Of a stretch of DNA of 64,000 nt, positions 36,301-45,900 are shown one piece after another. Position 1 is the stretch's first letter. The number at the start of each line of letters is the position of its first letter. Origin of the DNA: Owenia fusiformis (Eukaryota; Annelida; Polychaeta; Sabellida; Oweniidae); contig CAIIXF020000005.1 in NCBI GenBank assembly GCA_903813345.2, positions 3,418,356-3,482,355 on the forward strand, read 5' to 3'. The notes beneath the pieces were generated by a model. The model was not told the origin of the DNA. It saw only the letters and a program-made list of their open reading frames with translations, and did not search any database. The position numbers were made by a program, and so were the translations under genes.

Positions 36301-39177
36301 GGAGTTAGATGAAATGATCAGAGTCCTCTTTGATGGAGATGCTCCACCTCCTGAGGACAATGACACCATAGACAGTGAGACTGACATGTAAGTGCACACA
36401 CTTGGTAATTTAAAGTGTTCTTTTTATTATTTATTTCAACATCAAAAATACCTGGGATAAGGCGCAATACACATTAGTCAATTCACCCTTCAAAGTTGAT
36501 TCTTAAATTCCTTGAATCAATTTTTGGGTCAGTAATATAATATCAACTTGTCATTAATTTATAAATATTTTTGCTTCACTCTGTTATTCATTTGTGCAGT
36601 CATAATAAACTTGTAATTTTAAATCTATCAGATGCACAATTGAGCTTAAAACCATTGAATACTAACACTCTATGTAATATCAACTTTGCATGGAACCAAA
36701 CATCGTAACTAAAGTAATCTCTATCAAACTGCTTTATACATACCCTGTAGAGTGACCCATCTGAATCACACGTAACTATATAAAGCACCAAATATGACTT
36801 CTGTCTGTAGGCTAAACCAAAGCACACTTGGTGATAGAATAAGAGCTGTGAAACTCTCAGAAGCCAAATCAACACCCAACTCATCTAGACGCAGGTTAGT
36901 ACTTAAGTAGTATGCACATTTCCTCTTAGTACTAGTTATTAAGACACAATAGCTGCCGGCAGCATGCTTTTTAGCTAGTTTCACATTAAATTTTGTTCAT
37001 GTATTTTTGAGCAGTTCTGCTTTATTTGTGCAGCATAAATATTGGTACTTAAGCAATGCTTTCATTAGTTTCATATTTTGTTATTTAGAGTTTAATGTAG
37101 ATCTGTATACAGTAGTACATTTATTATGTAAGATGCATATAGTACTGTGCATGCCTGTAGCCAGCTTTTTGTAAGGGGGTCCCCCATCCACACATAAATT
37201 TTTATCATGCTTAACCAACTTCACATGGTAATTACAAGGGTGTTATTAACAAGATACCAGGGTGAGCCAAAAATAAGGGAGGGATCCTGCGGAAGAAAAT
37301 TAGAGTTTGAATGGCCATAGTTAAGAATGAACTGCTCGGTCTTTAGTCTCTCGGAGTTAATGTTAATGATTCAAGTATTTTATATTTTTTCAATATTTTC
37401 TATCCATCCCTCTAGTTCTATTATGGATGAGATTGAACGAGAACTCACTGCAGTGTCCCCTAGTGCTGTGTCTAAATCACATGTAGAAGTGTCAACATCC
37501 TAGCCAATGGGAAGCCAGCCATCCATTGTGAAAGCAGTACATGCAATGTAATAATGTAGCCTAGTGTACATGTCATGAGCACTTGTGTGTCAGTCATTGG
37601 TGCATGTCATTAACATTGTTTGTGTTCATGTGAAAGTTCATTTGTCATTGTACATGTAAATTGGTGCACCCATAACTGAATGCATTGTGTGCATTATGAA
37701 TGATCATATAGCTGTGTTAAGTTTCACACCTTTAGTTTATTTGGAGTGACCAGGATAATCTACTAACAGGTATTTCTCTACATACAAACATTCACTATGG
37801 ATGGCTGGTCTTGCTGACATTTTCCAAAAATATTCTCCAGAATTTGTCTGAAAGGGATCCTTATAGGAATGACAATCAGAAAGAAACCTACGAGGGGTGA
37901 TCAATAAATAACGAACCTCATACTTTACTGAACAACTGGTCTTGAGAAACAGTTTTGCTGTTTAAAAGTACAAAGTTGTACAGTGAATTTCAGCTCATTC
38001 CTTTGATCCCAGAAGTTTTATGAGTCACAATTTCTTACAGAATCAAACAAACATTTGATTTTGTATTCCTTTGAAGCCTCCATGAGCCACTTATACGATT
38101 CACTATATTTCTTTGATTTTATTGGCTTGTAGTAGTTTGAATGATTATGTGATGGACCTGGATGACCTGAGGCCAATGTCTCGCAAAGGGCGAGCTCTGA
38201 AACAGTTGACATTATGGGATAGAGAGTATGTCACCTGACCTGATGTGTTCTCATGCACTATGTCACCTGACCTGATGTGTTATCATGCACTATACTTTCC
38301 AGCAATTAACATTGTCACTAAACCCTGAGTTTTTATTGTTATATGTCTGTTAAACCCAAGTGAATAGAAATATGACATAATGATGAATAACATTGGTGTT
38401 GCTTTGCTGAGGCTGTTGAGACAAATGCCTCAGTGAGGCAAATATCTCGCCAAATCAAGATAATCTCAGTTAAATCTGGATAACATATGTAAAATCTAGA
38501 TAACTTCATGTAATTAAGGTGTCTTGTGTCATTCAAATTCTGATTTTTCTGGAATTTTAATCCTTTTAAAAATGCATAAATGTTTATTCTTTCAGAATTC
38601 TTCTTTTTTAACACATAACCGTATTGCATTGATACTTTGTGTGATTACTAACATTAATATATTTCTGTACAGAGTGAAACAAAAAATTCAACGCAAAATG
38701 TTTTGAATCACCCTGTATATTACATTTCCACTTCAGTAAAGAATTAGTCAAGTGTTGAATACATCTTTAATTAAATGCAATAAATTTAACATTAAGTAGA
38801 TGAATACTTATTATTTATGAACACTATCTGGTCATTAAAGCTCAGAAACCAAATTTATTTAAGTTTAATATTATTAATCTCTGGTAAAAATGCATAATCA
38901 AAGCTGTTTTTTTACTTTCAGGGATAAGCATAAAAAGAAGAAGAAAGGCCATGCACTTGCTTCATTGAAATCTAAACAGTACAATAATGATGAAGATGCC
39001 TTTGATGCTACTAAGGGGTCTTCACTACCTCCTCTAGGCTATAAGAAACTTTCAGAAAGACCAGATCCACTTGGTCGTAGTGAGACCCCTGAGGACTATG
39101 ACGATGACAATGGCGCTCCAAGGAGACTTCGACCAATCAGTGGCAAGAAGAAAAAGAAGAAGGTAACAGAACTCTGA
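18367..39177 (+). CDS. EVC2: EVC2 (limbin)-like membrane protein of the EvC complex, about 1784 or 1871 aa
   Basis: Exons: 18367-19485, 19881-20184, 22072-22245, 22564-22808, 23220-23369, 23650-23869, 24285-24409, 24912-24995, 25332-25478, 25945-26108, 26853-27096, 27497-27694, 28282-28586, 28992-29151, 29682-29751, 30114-30305, 30639-30748, 31447-31544, 31900-32101, 32216-32362, 33068-33169, 33385-33564, 35308-35477, 35749-35836, 36203-36387, 36811-36894, then 37416-37503 or 38133-38225 plus 38922-39177. Phases agree throughout; exon 7 uses a GC donor. The protein has a signal peptide (starts MNACIVC), an ~800-residue ectodomain rich in N-glycosylation sequons, a membrane span at about residues 814-838, and a long charged coiled-coil tail. 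EVC2 anchors the EvC complex at the cilium base for Hedgehog signalling. Identification rests on topology, coiled coil and pairing with EVC. It is longer than human EVC2 (~1,300 aa). I start at ATG 18367 because a signal peptide follows directly. Confidence 0.88.
18661..18867 (+). repeat. EVC2: [WF]YNESG tandem N-glycosylation repeats in the EVC2 ectodomain
   Basis: Within exon 1, residues ~99-167 consist of six-residue units such as WYNESG, FYNESG and LYNESG, with occasional NHT, NYT and NVT sites. Nearly every unit holds an N-x-S/T sequon. The 18-bp DNA unit is recognisable (tggtacaatgaatctgga). Confidence 0.93.
21794..21859. repeat. AT-rich palindrome with gggtgatat repeats in EVC2 intron 2
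   Basis: Three gcgggtgatat words are followed by an alternating TA stretch and their inverse ending atatcaccc. This forms an imperfect hairpin in the 1.9-kb intron 20185-22071. A G run near 20894 is the only other feature seen in that intron. Confidence 0.8.
24510..24560 (+). other. EVC2: Candidate duplicated EVC2 exon 7b (51 nt)
   Basis: Flanked by acceptor gaatttccag and donor gtaaga. Encodes 17 residues beginning NGNNARF and ending VYSVC with no stop, phase 0 to 0. Constitutive exon 8 (24912-24995) begins NGNVYT and has LISPVC at the same place. Inclusion would keep the frame between exons 7 and 8. A MITE starts 11 bp downstream of its end. Confidence 0.5.
24572..24776. mobile_element. 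~205-bp inverted-repeat MITE, family B, copy 1
   Basis: Ends read cagtcccgtagccagg and cctggctacgggcctg, a 16-bp TIR with one mismatch. The interior carries G-rich gttcac/gttcgc blocks. Related copies are at 29432-29634 and, interrupted, 26184-26651. Confidence 0.85.
26184..26651. mobile_element. MITE family B copy 3, truncated and split by a nested element
   Basis: The left part (ggccaaaaattctttcaaaat to the gtgaacccccctgg block) and right part (ttggcaaatcctggctac) form one inverted family B copy. A 305-bp element lies between them and the left terminus is missing. Confidence 0.8.
26309..26613. mobile_element. 305-bp hAT-like MITE nested in a family B element
   Basis: Perfect 20-bp inverted repeats, left caaggaggattggctcccag and right its exact complement, are flanked by an exact 8-bp duplication tcaaaaat (26301-26308 and 26614-26621). 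An 8-bp duplication is typical of hAT-type transposition. No coding sequence. Confidence 0.9.
27328..27456. mobile_element. 129-bp mariner-type MITE, family C
   Basis: TIRs caggatgacccaa and ttgggtcaccctg with TA on both sides. Interior words aacaaatggcag, gtgacattttgcat and aatgccttg recur as TIR-less fragments at about 25567-25629 and 58541-58600. Confidence 0.85.
28743..28939. mobile_element. ~190-bp MITE, family A, copy 3 (inverted)
   Basis: Starts agtgatctccccagc. The interior (tgcacccacttgaaaat, gaccaaatttggtc) is the reverse complement of the copies in EVC. Confidence 0.8.
29432..29634. mobile_element. ~203-bp MITE, family B, copy 2
   Basis: TIRs caggcccatagccagg and ctgcctatgggcctg. 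The interior aligns over its full length with 24572-24776. Confidence 0.85.
30874..31303. mobile_element. 430-bp hAT-like non-autonomous element in an EVC2 intron
   Basis: Starts tagagtgctcgag and ends ctatcgtggtacccct followed by a. It is flanked by an exact 8-bp duplication ataattac (30866-30873 and 31304-31311). The interior repeats gtatcgata motifs and has no coding frame. Confidence 0.85.
32440..33045. repeat. ~20-bp tandem array with higher-order structure in an EVC2 intron
   Basis: About 30 units of the type ctatcatatgttgaaatagg alternate with ccattgtatgttgaacata and ccatcatatgttgaacataa, forming composite ~61-bp blocks. It ends about 25 bp before exon 21 and has no reading frame continuity with EVC2. 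Confidence 0.92.
34052..34170. repeat. 119-bp hairpin with 28-bp perfect arms
   Basis: The left arm starts gtacctgtgcaagatcg; the right arm (34143-34170) is its exact complement. Inner sequence pairs further (tttgataat with attatcaaa, tttatctcg with cgataaag). It lies in the 1.7-kb intron 33565-35307, where nothing else coding was seen. Confidence 0.9.
37416..37503 (+). other. EVC2: EVC2 alternative last exon, short C-terminus
   Basis: Follows acceptor ccctctag and starts in the phase left by exon 26, encoding 29 residues beginning SSIMDEIEREL and ending STS before TAG. This gives a ~1784-aa protein. Its first residues resemble those of the other ending (SSLND), hinting at a shared origin. 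Confidence 0.75.
38133..39177 (+). other. EVC2: EVC2 alternative 3' exons, long C-terminus
   Basis: Exon 38133-38225 (SSLNDYVMDLDD...) and exon 38922-39177 are joined in phase. They encode a tail with KHKKKKKGH, an acidic stretch and a final lysine cluster before TGA 39175-39177. Skipping the short exon yields ~1871 aa. A gtaaca inside the last exon (39163) could be a further donor, but no later exon was found. Confidence 0.75.
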
Positions 39178-42100
39178 GGAGTTTCGAGGAAATGTAGTCA
39201 TAATAATCTACCTTGTTAATTATAGTGCATTGTCTCTGGAAAAATAGCATAATAACAGCCCATGGTCCATCTTAAAGAGAGACATAATGATCTACAAAAT
39301 ACAATGAAATGGCTGGGAACATATTATTGTTGATATATAGTATAAGTAACTAAAAATGTACATGAATTGATAGTGATAGTAATGAAATTTAATTTCCTTA
39401 CTAACAATGCAGTTCTGGAAGGATTAATGTTACAGTTAACAGATAAAACCCGCATGGCTGCCAACTGCATGCCATATTGAACTGTTCTAGTACTAGGCAC
39501 CACCTGTATCTGAGATACAACCATTGTGCAAAATACTTTTGAACTGTGATTTAGTAAAGGATAGTAAGAATTGGGCATGTTGTCTCTTAACATAAATATT
39601 GTGAGAAAGGTTTTTAACAATTTTCCTCTGAGATGGATGTGCATAGTATATTTAGAATATAATACTCAGAGTTTTATGTTATCCTGAATGTCGATAATGA
39701 TGTTTTTATAAATGCACATTTTATAGACCAATTGTATTGTAAATAAGGTCATTAGACCTAAACATGCCTTGTAGGGCATGTATGTTGACAATCTGTGATA
39801 TCTTATAACTTACCACTTATAACTTAAACCACAGGGTACCCCAAAAAGTTGGTCACACGTATTCTAAATGAAAACAACAAATCGCATCAATGTGAAAATA
39901 TGGGAACTGTTCATGCATTAACTATAACACATCTTTCCCAATGAGTCTATCATGGATGGAAAAAGTTATTTTGGAATATTCTGGCCCACTGTTTGTCAGT
40001 TACCCACGATTATATTTTGTTAATGTGGTATTTAAGTCAGAAAAGATAATGTGGTATTATAGTCAGAAATAATGTGATATGAAAGTCAGAAATAATTGAA
40101 TAATTGTGACACTGTTAACTGTCAATGCAACATATTCAGTCATTTTGTGAATTATACAAAAAAGTTTATTTAGTACATGACTATAATGAACCCATTTAGT
40201 GTGTATATTTATATTGAATGTGTAAAACAGGTACTTATTTTTAACTGTTTTGCATGTCACATTCCAATAATAATCAGGGTCTCATTAGAGAGATTTCGCA
40301 ACTCACTTATAGGATGTTTATCATTCATGTATAACGTACAAGTTATGAAGCATTTGATTACATCATCATTTATTGCACAGCCATAACTGTGATATTCTTA
40401 AGTATGGATGACAATTTATAAGAATATCACACCTATGGACGTGTTGAGCTGCGCAGTAAATGATGACGTAATCAAACGCTTCATTAGTTAGAGGGGAATA
40501 ATAAACATGCTATAAGTGAGTTGTCAAATCTCTCTATTGTTTATAATATGATGTTGCAGTCTGTTATCTTTACATTGAATCCCTCCATATTCTACAGTTC
40601 TTTAACATGACTGCTCTTTACACTATAATTATATGTAGCTCAAGTTTTGCGACTTTTCTTGACATATATTTTATACCTTTATAAATATTAATGTGAGTCA
40701 AGTCTTGAAATTGTACATGTATTCATAAATTGTATTTTATAAATGTTTTTTTGTGATTACATGTAATGTGATATTCGTCTTTTTCTAATATTTTACAAGT
40801 TGTATGTATCTTGTTCCAAAGATATAAAAGTACATTGGTATGTAGATATGTACATATTGACTGGTAGTAACAACCATTTCAAGATAAAAATCAAAACCAT
40901 GTTCATATATTTTACTTTATGATTATATACATTGTACATGTATTTTGATTTAAAAAGATTAATGTTTTTATAAGTATAATACTTAATTGTGTGATATTGA
41001 AAATAAAATACTCACAATTTAAAAACAATGAAACAATTAGTTCTTCAATACACGATAATATCATTTTAATATTTTGGTGCGAGTAAAATGATAATTGTAG
41101 ATAATATATATTAAGGTCGAAAATTTAGTGATAGTTACTCAGTCTTTTAAATGGTAACAGAAACTACCTCTGACACGACACCCCCCCCCCCCCCCCCATG
41201 AAGAAATAAAACATTGAAATTTTTTTCTTGATAACTTCAATTTTGCAAAATTCTGATCGACAAGTTTTTTTGCGAGGAGCAGGGTGAGATGGCAAATGTT
41301 ATCTAATAATAATTGTCCCTACCTCAACATATTTTTCAAAATATCGGACTTATTTTCTCAAAAGATGATCTTGTTTTTCACATTTTTATTGTATAAATAG
41401 ATTATACAAGAAGACATCTATAATTTCTCAAAAGTAGAAAGCCTAAATTGGGTGATTAGGCAAAATTAGGCTGAAAGCAATGGACTGCATGGGATATGAA
41501 GTTTTCAACTTTATAACATTTCAATGCCCCCCACCTTTCAAAAGCTACTTATATAGTGCAGAAGGAACTTTTGAAACAGTAAAATGAGGAAAGGAGGGTC
41601 ATCATTTCAGGAATAAGTCTGGCATTTTGAAAGCAGTGCAGTGTCAAGATCGAAGGTCCTTAGATGGGGTCATTTTAAACTCTTATTCTAATTCTAACAT
41701 GTAGTAAATTGTATTTCAAAAGCCTACAAAGAACAATATTAACTGACAAACACTAAAATACATTTATATTTATTACTTTATTCTAAATGATGATAGAAAA
41801 CATGTTCACGATCCTTAGCAATATCTAAATAAAGCAAAGATCTACACAAACTCATGACAAATACAATCTTAGACTTACTTCAACTGAATTCAGTACACAT
41901 GGACTGTACAATTTTGCGAATGAAAAATTTACATTTAACAGATATGGGAAGCCTTCTAAAGAAAGGTTTAAAACACTTCAAATTCGAAATGTGATATCAT
42001 CGCTAAAGCTTTTCGAATTATTTCTAAGCATTTCATTTCTCGACATCGAGGGATGAGAGATATCAAACTTTTTAAGAATTCCCTAAATATCTGATTAAAG

Positions 42101-42987
42101 ATGTCCCATGATTTTATACATCTACATACATTGAGCAGATATGGACACATAAATACAGAATTGTAGTTTTTGAAACATCCTGTATGTACATGTAGAATCC
42201 CGATAATGACTGGTGATTCTGTATAGATAAAATAATTTAGCAATTATGATCTGAAATTCATAAACATGAAATGGTGAATTATTATTATTTGACATGCACA
42301 TGTACATGTATTGATGGAATTCATTTTTTCTTTTCAAAATCAAATATCGAAACATGAATTACAGCGAAATGGTAATATTTTTGAAACCCTTCTCAGGAAA
42401 TGTACTATTAATGATAAATATGATAGGGTATTTGATAATTTGTGACACACTGTACAACTATATACATAATAATTATTTTATACCCCTTGCACCCATTCAT
42501 AAGAAATGAAAAAAACTGAGATACTCAACATGTAGATGATTTAAAAGCTAAAATAAACATCAAGATAAAACTTGATAACATTTTTAAGGTATGCCCTAAA
42601 TAATGTGCAAGTATGAATATTTACATTCTTTTGAAAATGTATGTCCTCTTTTATAGTATGTTATGAACAATATATGAACATATGAACAATGTTTCTGTAC
42701 AAGTATATCACCCATTTTTAATGGATGCAACTCAAGATATATAAACCATAGTACATTAAGTTTAGATTACTCTTTACAGTTTTTCATATAATTTCAAATA
42801 GATGGCCAATGGCCACGATATAGTAACATAAAGTATTGTCCAAATACAGTATATGAAAAATAGGTCCAAATATTTTGAAGTTTTGTCAGTGTAGCAGAGA
42901 TCCAAAATTTGGCGAGACAAATGTAAATACTTGTTATAATTTGTTTACTTCTTCCATTTTTTAAATTTCCTAGAGTAATACTTTCAT
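39178..42987. other. Convergent EVC2-TMED intergenic region
   Basis: No coding exon seen. It holds a foldback at 40284-40538, a poly-C run near 41180, an aataaa at 41002-41007 (a possible EVC2 poly(A) signal), and several cagggt-type mariner-like remnants (for example near 39832). Confidence 0.6.
40284..40538. mobile_element. 255-bp foldback element
   Basis: Left attagagagatttcgcaactc, then acttataggatgtttat, pairs with right ataaacatgctataagt and gagttgtcaaatctctct. Further inner pairing joins tttgattacatcatcattta to its near-complement at 40450-40490. Confidence 0.85.
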
Positions 42988-45900
42988 TTATACTAATTTC
43001 TTGGCCTCAAAGAAAGATTTTAGATGTCGCATCTGCCAGAATCCAGTGACGAGGAGAATTGATGTCTGGCCAATGGACCACCATAAGACTCTCTGATTGG
43101 TCGATTCACTAGTTTGCCTAAATCGTTCTTCACGGTACTGAAAGAGAAAATTCATTACAAGTTTAAATAAATCATATGTAAAGGCAGGATTCCAATATTA
43201 CATTGTATGTATTTTTAATTTAACAATTGCATATAATTGAATTAATTTTAATATTAAATTAAATATCAAGTTATAATCAAACTAAATGTATATATCTGCT
43301 TTGAATGGACTTATTACCCTTTTGCAGATCATCCAAATAAAAATATAGGGATTTCTCATTAAAACTTCTTCTACAGCTAATTAAAATCTAAACCAGCTCA
43401 TAAACAAACCTTCCTAAGTGACCAAATCTTTGTTAATAAACCAAATGAAGCCCTACTCAAGACTGGCCACCCCAGTAAAATAATACAATGTATAGCTCAA
43501 TGTTCTATACTATATTCAAGTAGGCCTACTCATTTTATGGATCATGGACCACCAATTGAAAGTACATTCAAAATAATGCCCAAGGGTGGATTGTGGAAAT
43601 TATCAAATTTTCATACAACAAGTGTGGTCTAAATAGGACGAAGTCTCAAACATAGAGACTCCTTTGTTTGACCTAATTTACGATCTTCTGGCAAATTTTC
43701 AATCATAATAATACTGAATATTCAGTTTGTAATAGCTTTTCAGATTTTATTACAATATCCGAATACAAAGTGGGCCAAATTTACAAGTCCAAAGTGGTCC
43801 AAATTTACAAGTCCAAAGTGGTCCAAATTTTCAAGCCCAAAGTGGTCCAAACTTTCAAGCCCAAAGTGGTCCAGATTTTCAAGCCCAAAGTGGGCCTATA
43901 TTGAAAGTACTTTCAAGATAAGCCTTTTATATGAGGAGAAACGTGAAAACATACGCCCAACTTTTATATCAGAACCAAGGTTCTAATTGAGAAAATGGGT
44001 CATCTAGTATAGTAATTTCAAATTGTTAGTACATTGTAATTCTGAAATTAAAACTGCATAAACCAATTCAGATTAATGCTTTGAACAGAGAATAATATCA
44101 AATATCTACCACATGAAAAGTAAACCATGTATATTTCAAGCACCAGCGGATCAACCTCTCTCTTTGCGTTTTCAAAATCTCACCCGACTTTGAGTTAATT
44201 CACTTTTGACGATTTCTAAACGTAATTGCACATTCCTGATTCGGTCACTTAGGAAATCACGCCTGTCTTCGGTTGGTATAGGTTCATACAAAGGATCTCT
44301 GATCTCTACGTCATAATGCACCCGCTATATAAAACAACAACACGAGTTATGAATTATCACACGAGGACTGGTTACTATAGAGATTACTGACCCTCTGGTA
44401 GTTCTGTTCTTTAGTGATCTGCTCCACTTGGTCTAGCAGTTGTCTTACTCTCAGTTGGAGCTCTGTCAGTTTGTCCTTCTGTGCAATCTCTTTGTAGTCA
44501 TTGGCATGCTCTCCTACTTGGATGTCTAAGTGGACTCGCTGTAAAGAATCTAACCTCATCAACAAATGTAAATTTATGAAATACCACCATTAAACATATG
44601 TTCCAAATGAAACCACTAAGGGAAAAAGATAAACAAGACAGACTGAATCACAGTTTTTTACCACAAAGTAATTTACCCAGCGCATGCACAACAAAACCTT
44701 ATCAGATATTCGCAGTAGTCTGCTCTTGCATCTTTTAAGATAAACATGTATTTTTTCCTTGAATTTTGATGACAAGATGTATGTGTGCACTAATATTAAT
44801 ACTTGTGAATCATTGGAGAAAATGACATATTTTGGGTACCTAAAGGTGGATGCAAATATGGGTGATTTTCTGAAATTAAATGATCAACAAGATTAAAAAT
44901 ATAAATCAGTTACTTTTTTTCATATTCAATATTCGGTGTATATTGCATTACATTCTGATGAGTTATTATAGGAGCACATCAAGTATTTTTATAATTCTGG
45001 GAACGATATAAACTTAAAATAAAGTTGTTACCCACCAGTTGTCCACCACCGAACCAAGCTGATGAGTTGCTATGGAGACAGATGATGTGTTCTCCTGCTG
45101 TGTGAGATGTAAATGTAAATCTTCCTTCTGCTGCATATGTCTACAATAAGTGGTGAACAAGTTATAACAGCCCTTCAGAGGTGAAAAGGGCAATAAAGGG
45201 GTTTATTTGAACTGCTGACAACAGGCAAAATGAATGAAAACAACACAAAATCATTTGAAATTATAATTCTAACATTGAAACAATTACAAAATTTCTCAAA
45301 ACAGTAGTGGTTTTGGGAATAAAATGGCAGAAAATCGCCTGTTGCATACAGTTCATGAAACCACTGTAATTACCCATATGACAACAGGTGTACAGGTATA
45401 GCTGTACAGTACTTGATATTTTATTTTATACTATAATTATACAAACAGATTGAAAGTATTTATGATGCAATAAAATATTAGATATATTGATACAAAGATT
45501 TTATTAATTCTAGTGATCAACTACATTTCAATAAAAAGATTGTATATTTTATCTAAAATGATATGTACTATAAATATAATGTACAATTCTATTTTGATAC
45601 TTACAACTTTTGCAAAATAATTGGTATAGTAATAACTTTGATAGCTTAATCATAATTGCATATTCTCATATACATGTACTCTATTCAAGATTTAAGAGTA
45701 TTAATGCCACACAGTCAACCAAGTCCTTTAAGCTACTTCAGCAAAGCAGGTTGAAATGCCATAATTTTATGACCTATAATGGGTTCACTTTTCAGAAATG
45801 AAAAGCTACCAGGAGAGACACCTATTGGAAATTCACCCTGGTTAAATTTTGCCAAATGTTTTGTGAAAGGAAGGAAAAAATATTCAAATGTTTTTGATTG

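Noticed and set aside
38669-38717. Tiny element with tacagagtg and caccctgta ends
   Set aside because: Resembles degraded mariner termini, but at ~50 bp it is too short to call with confidence. Similar cagggt remnants occur near 37259, 39832 and 52737.
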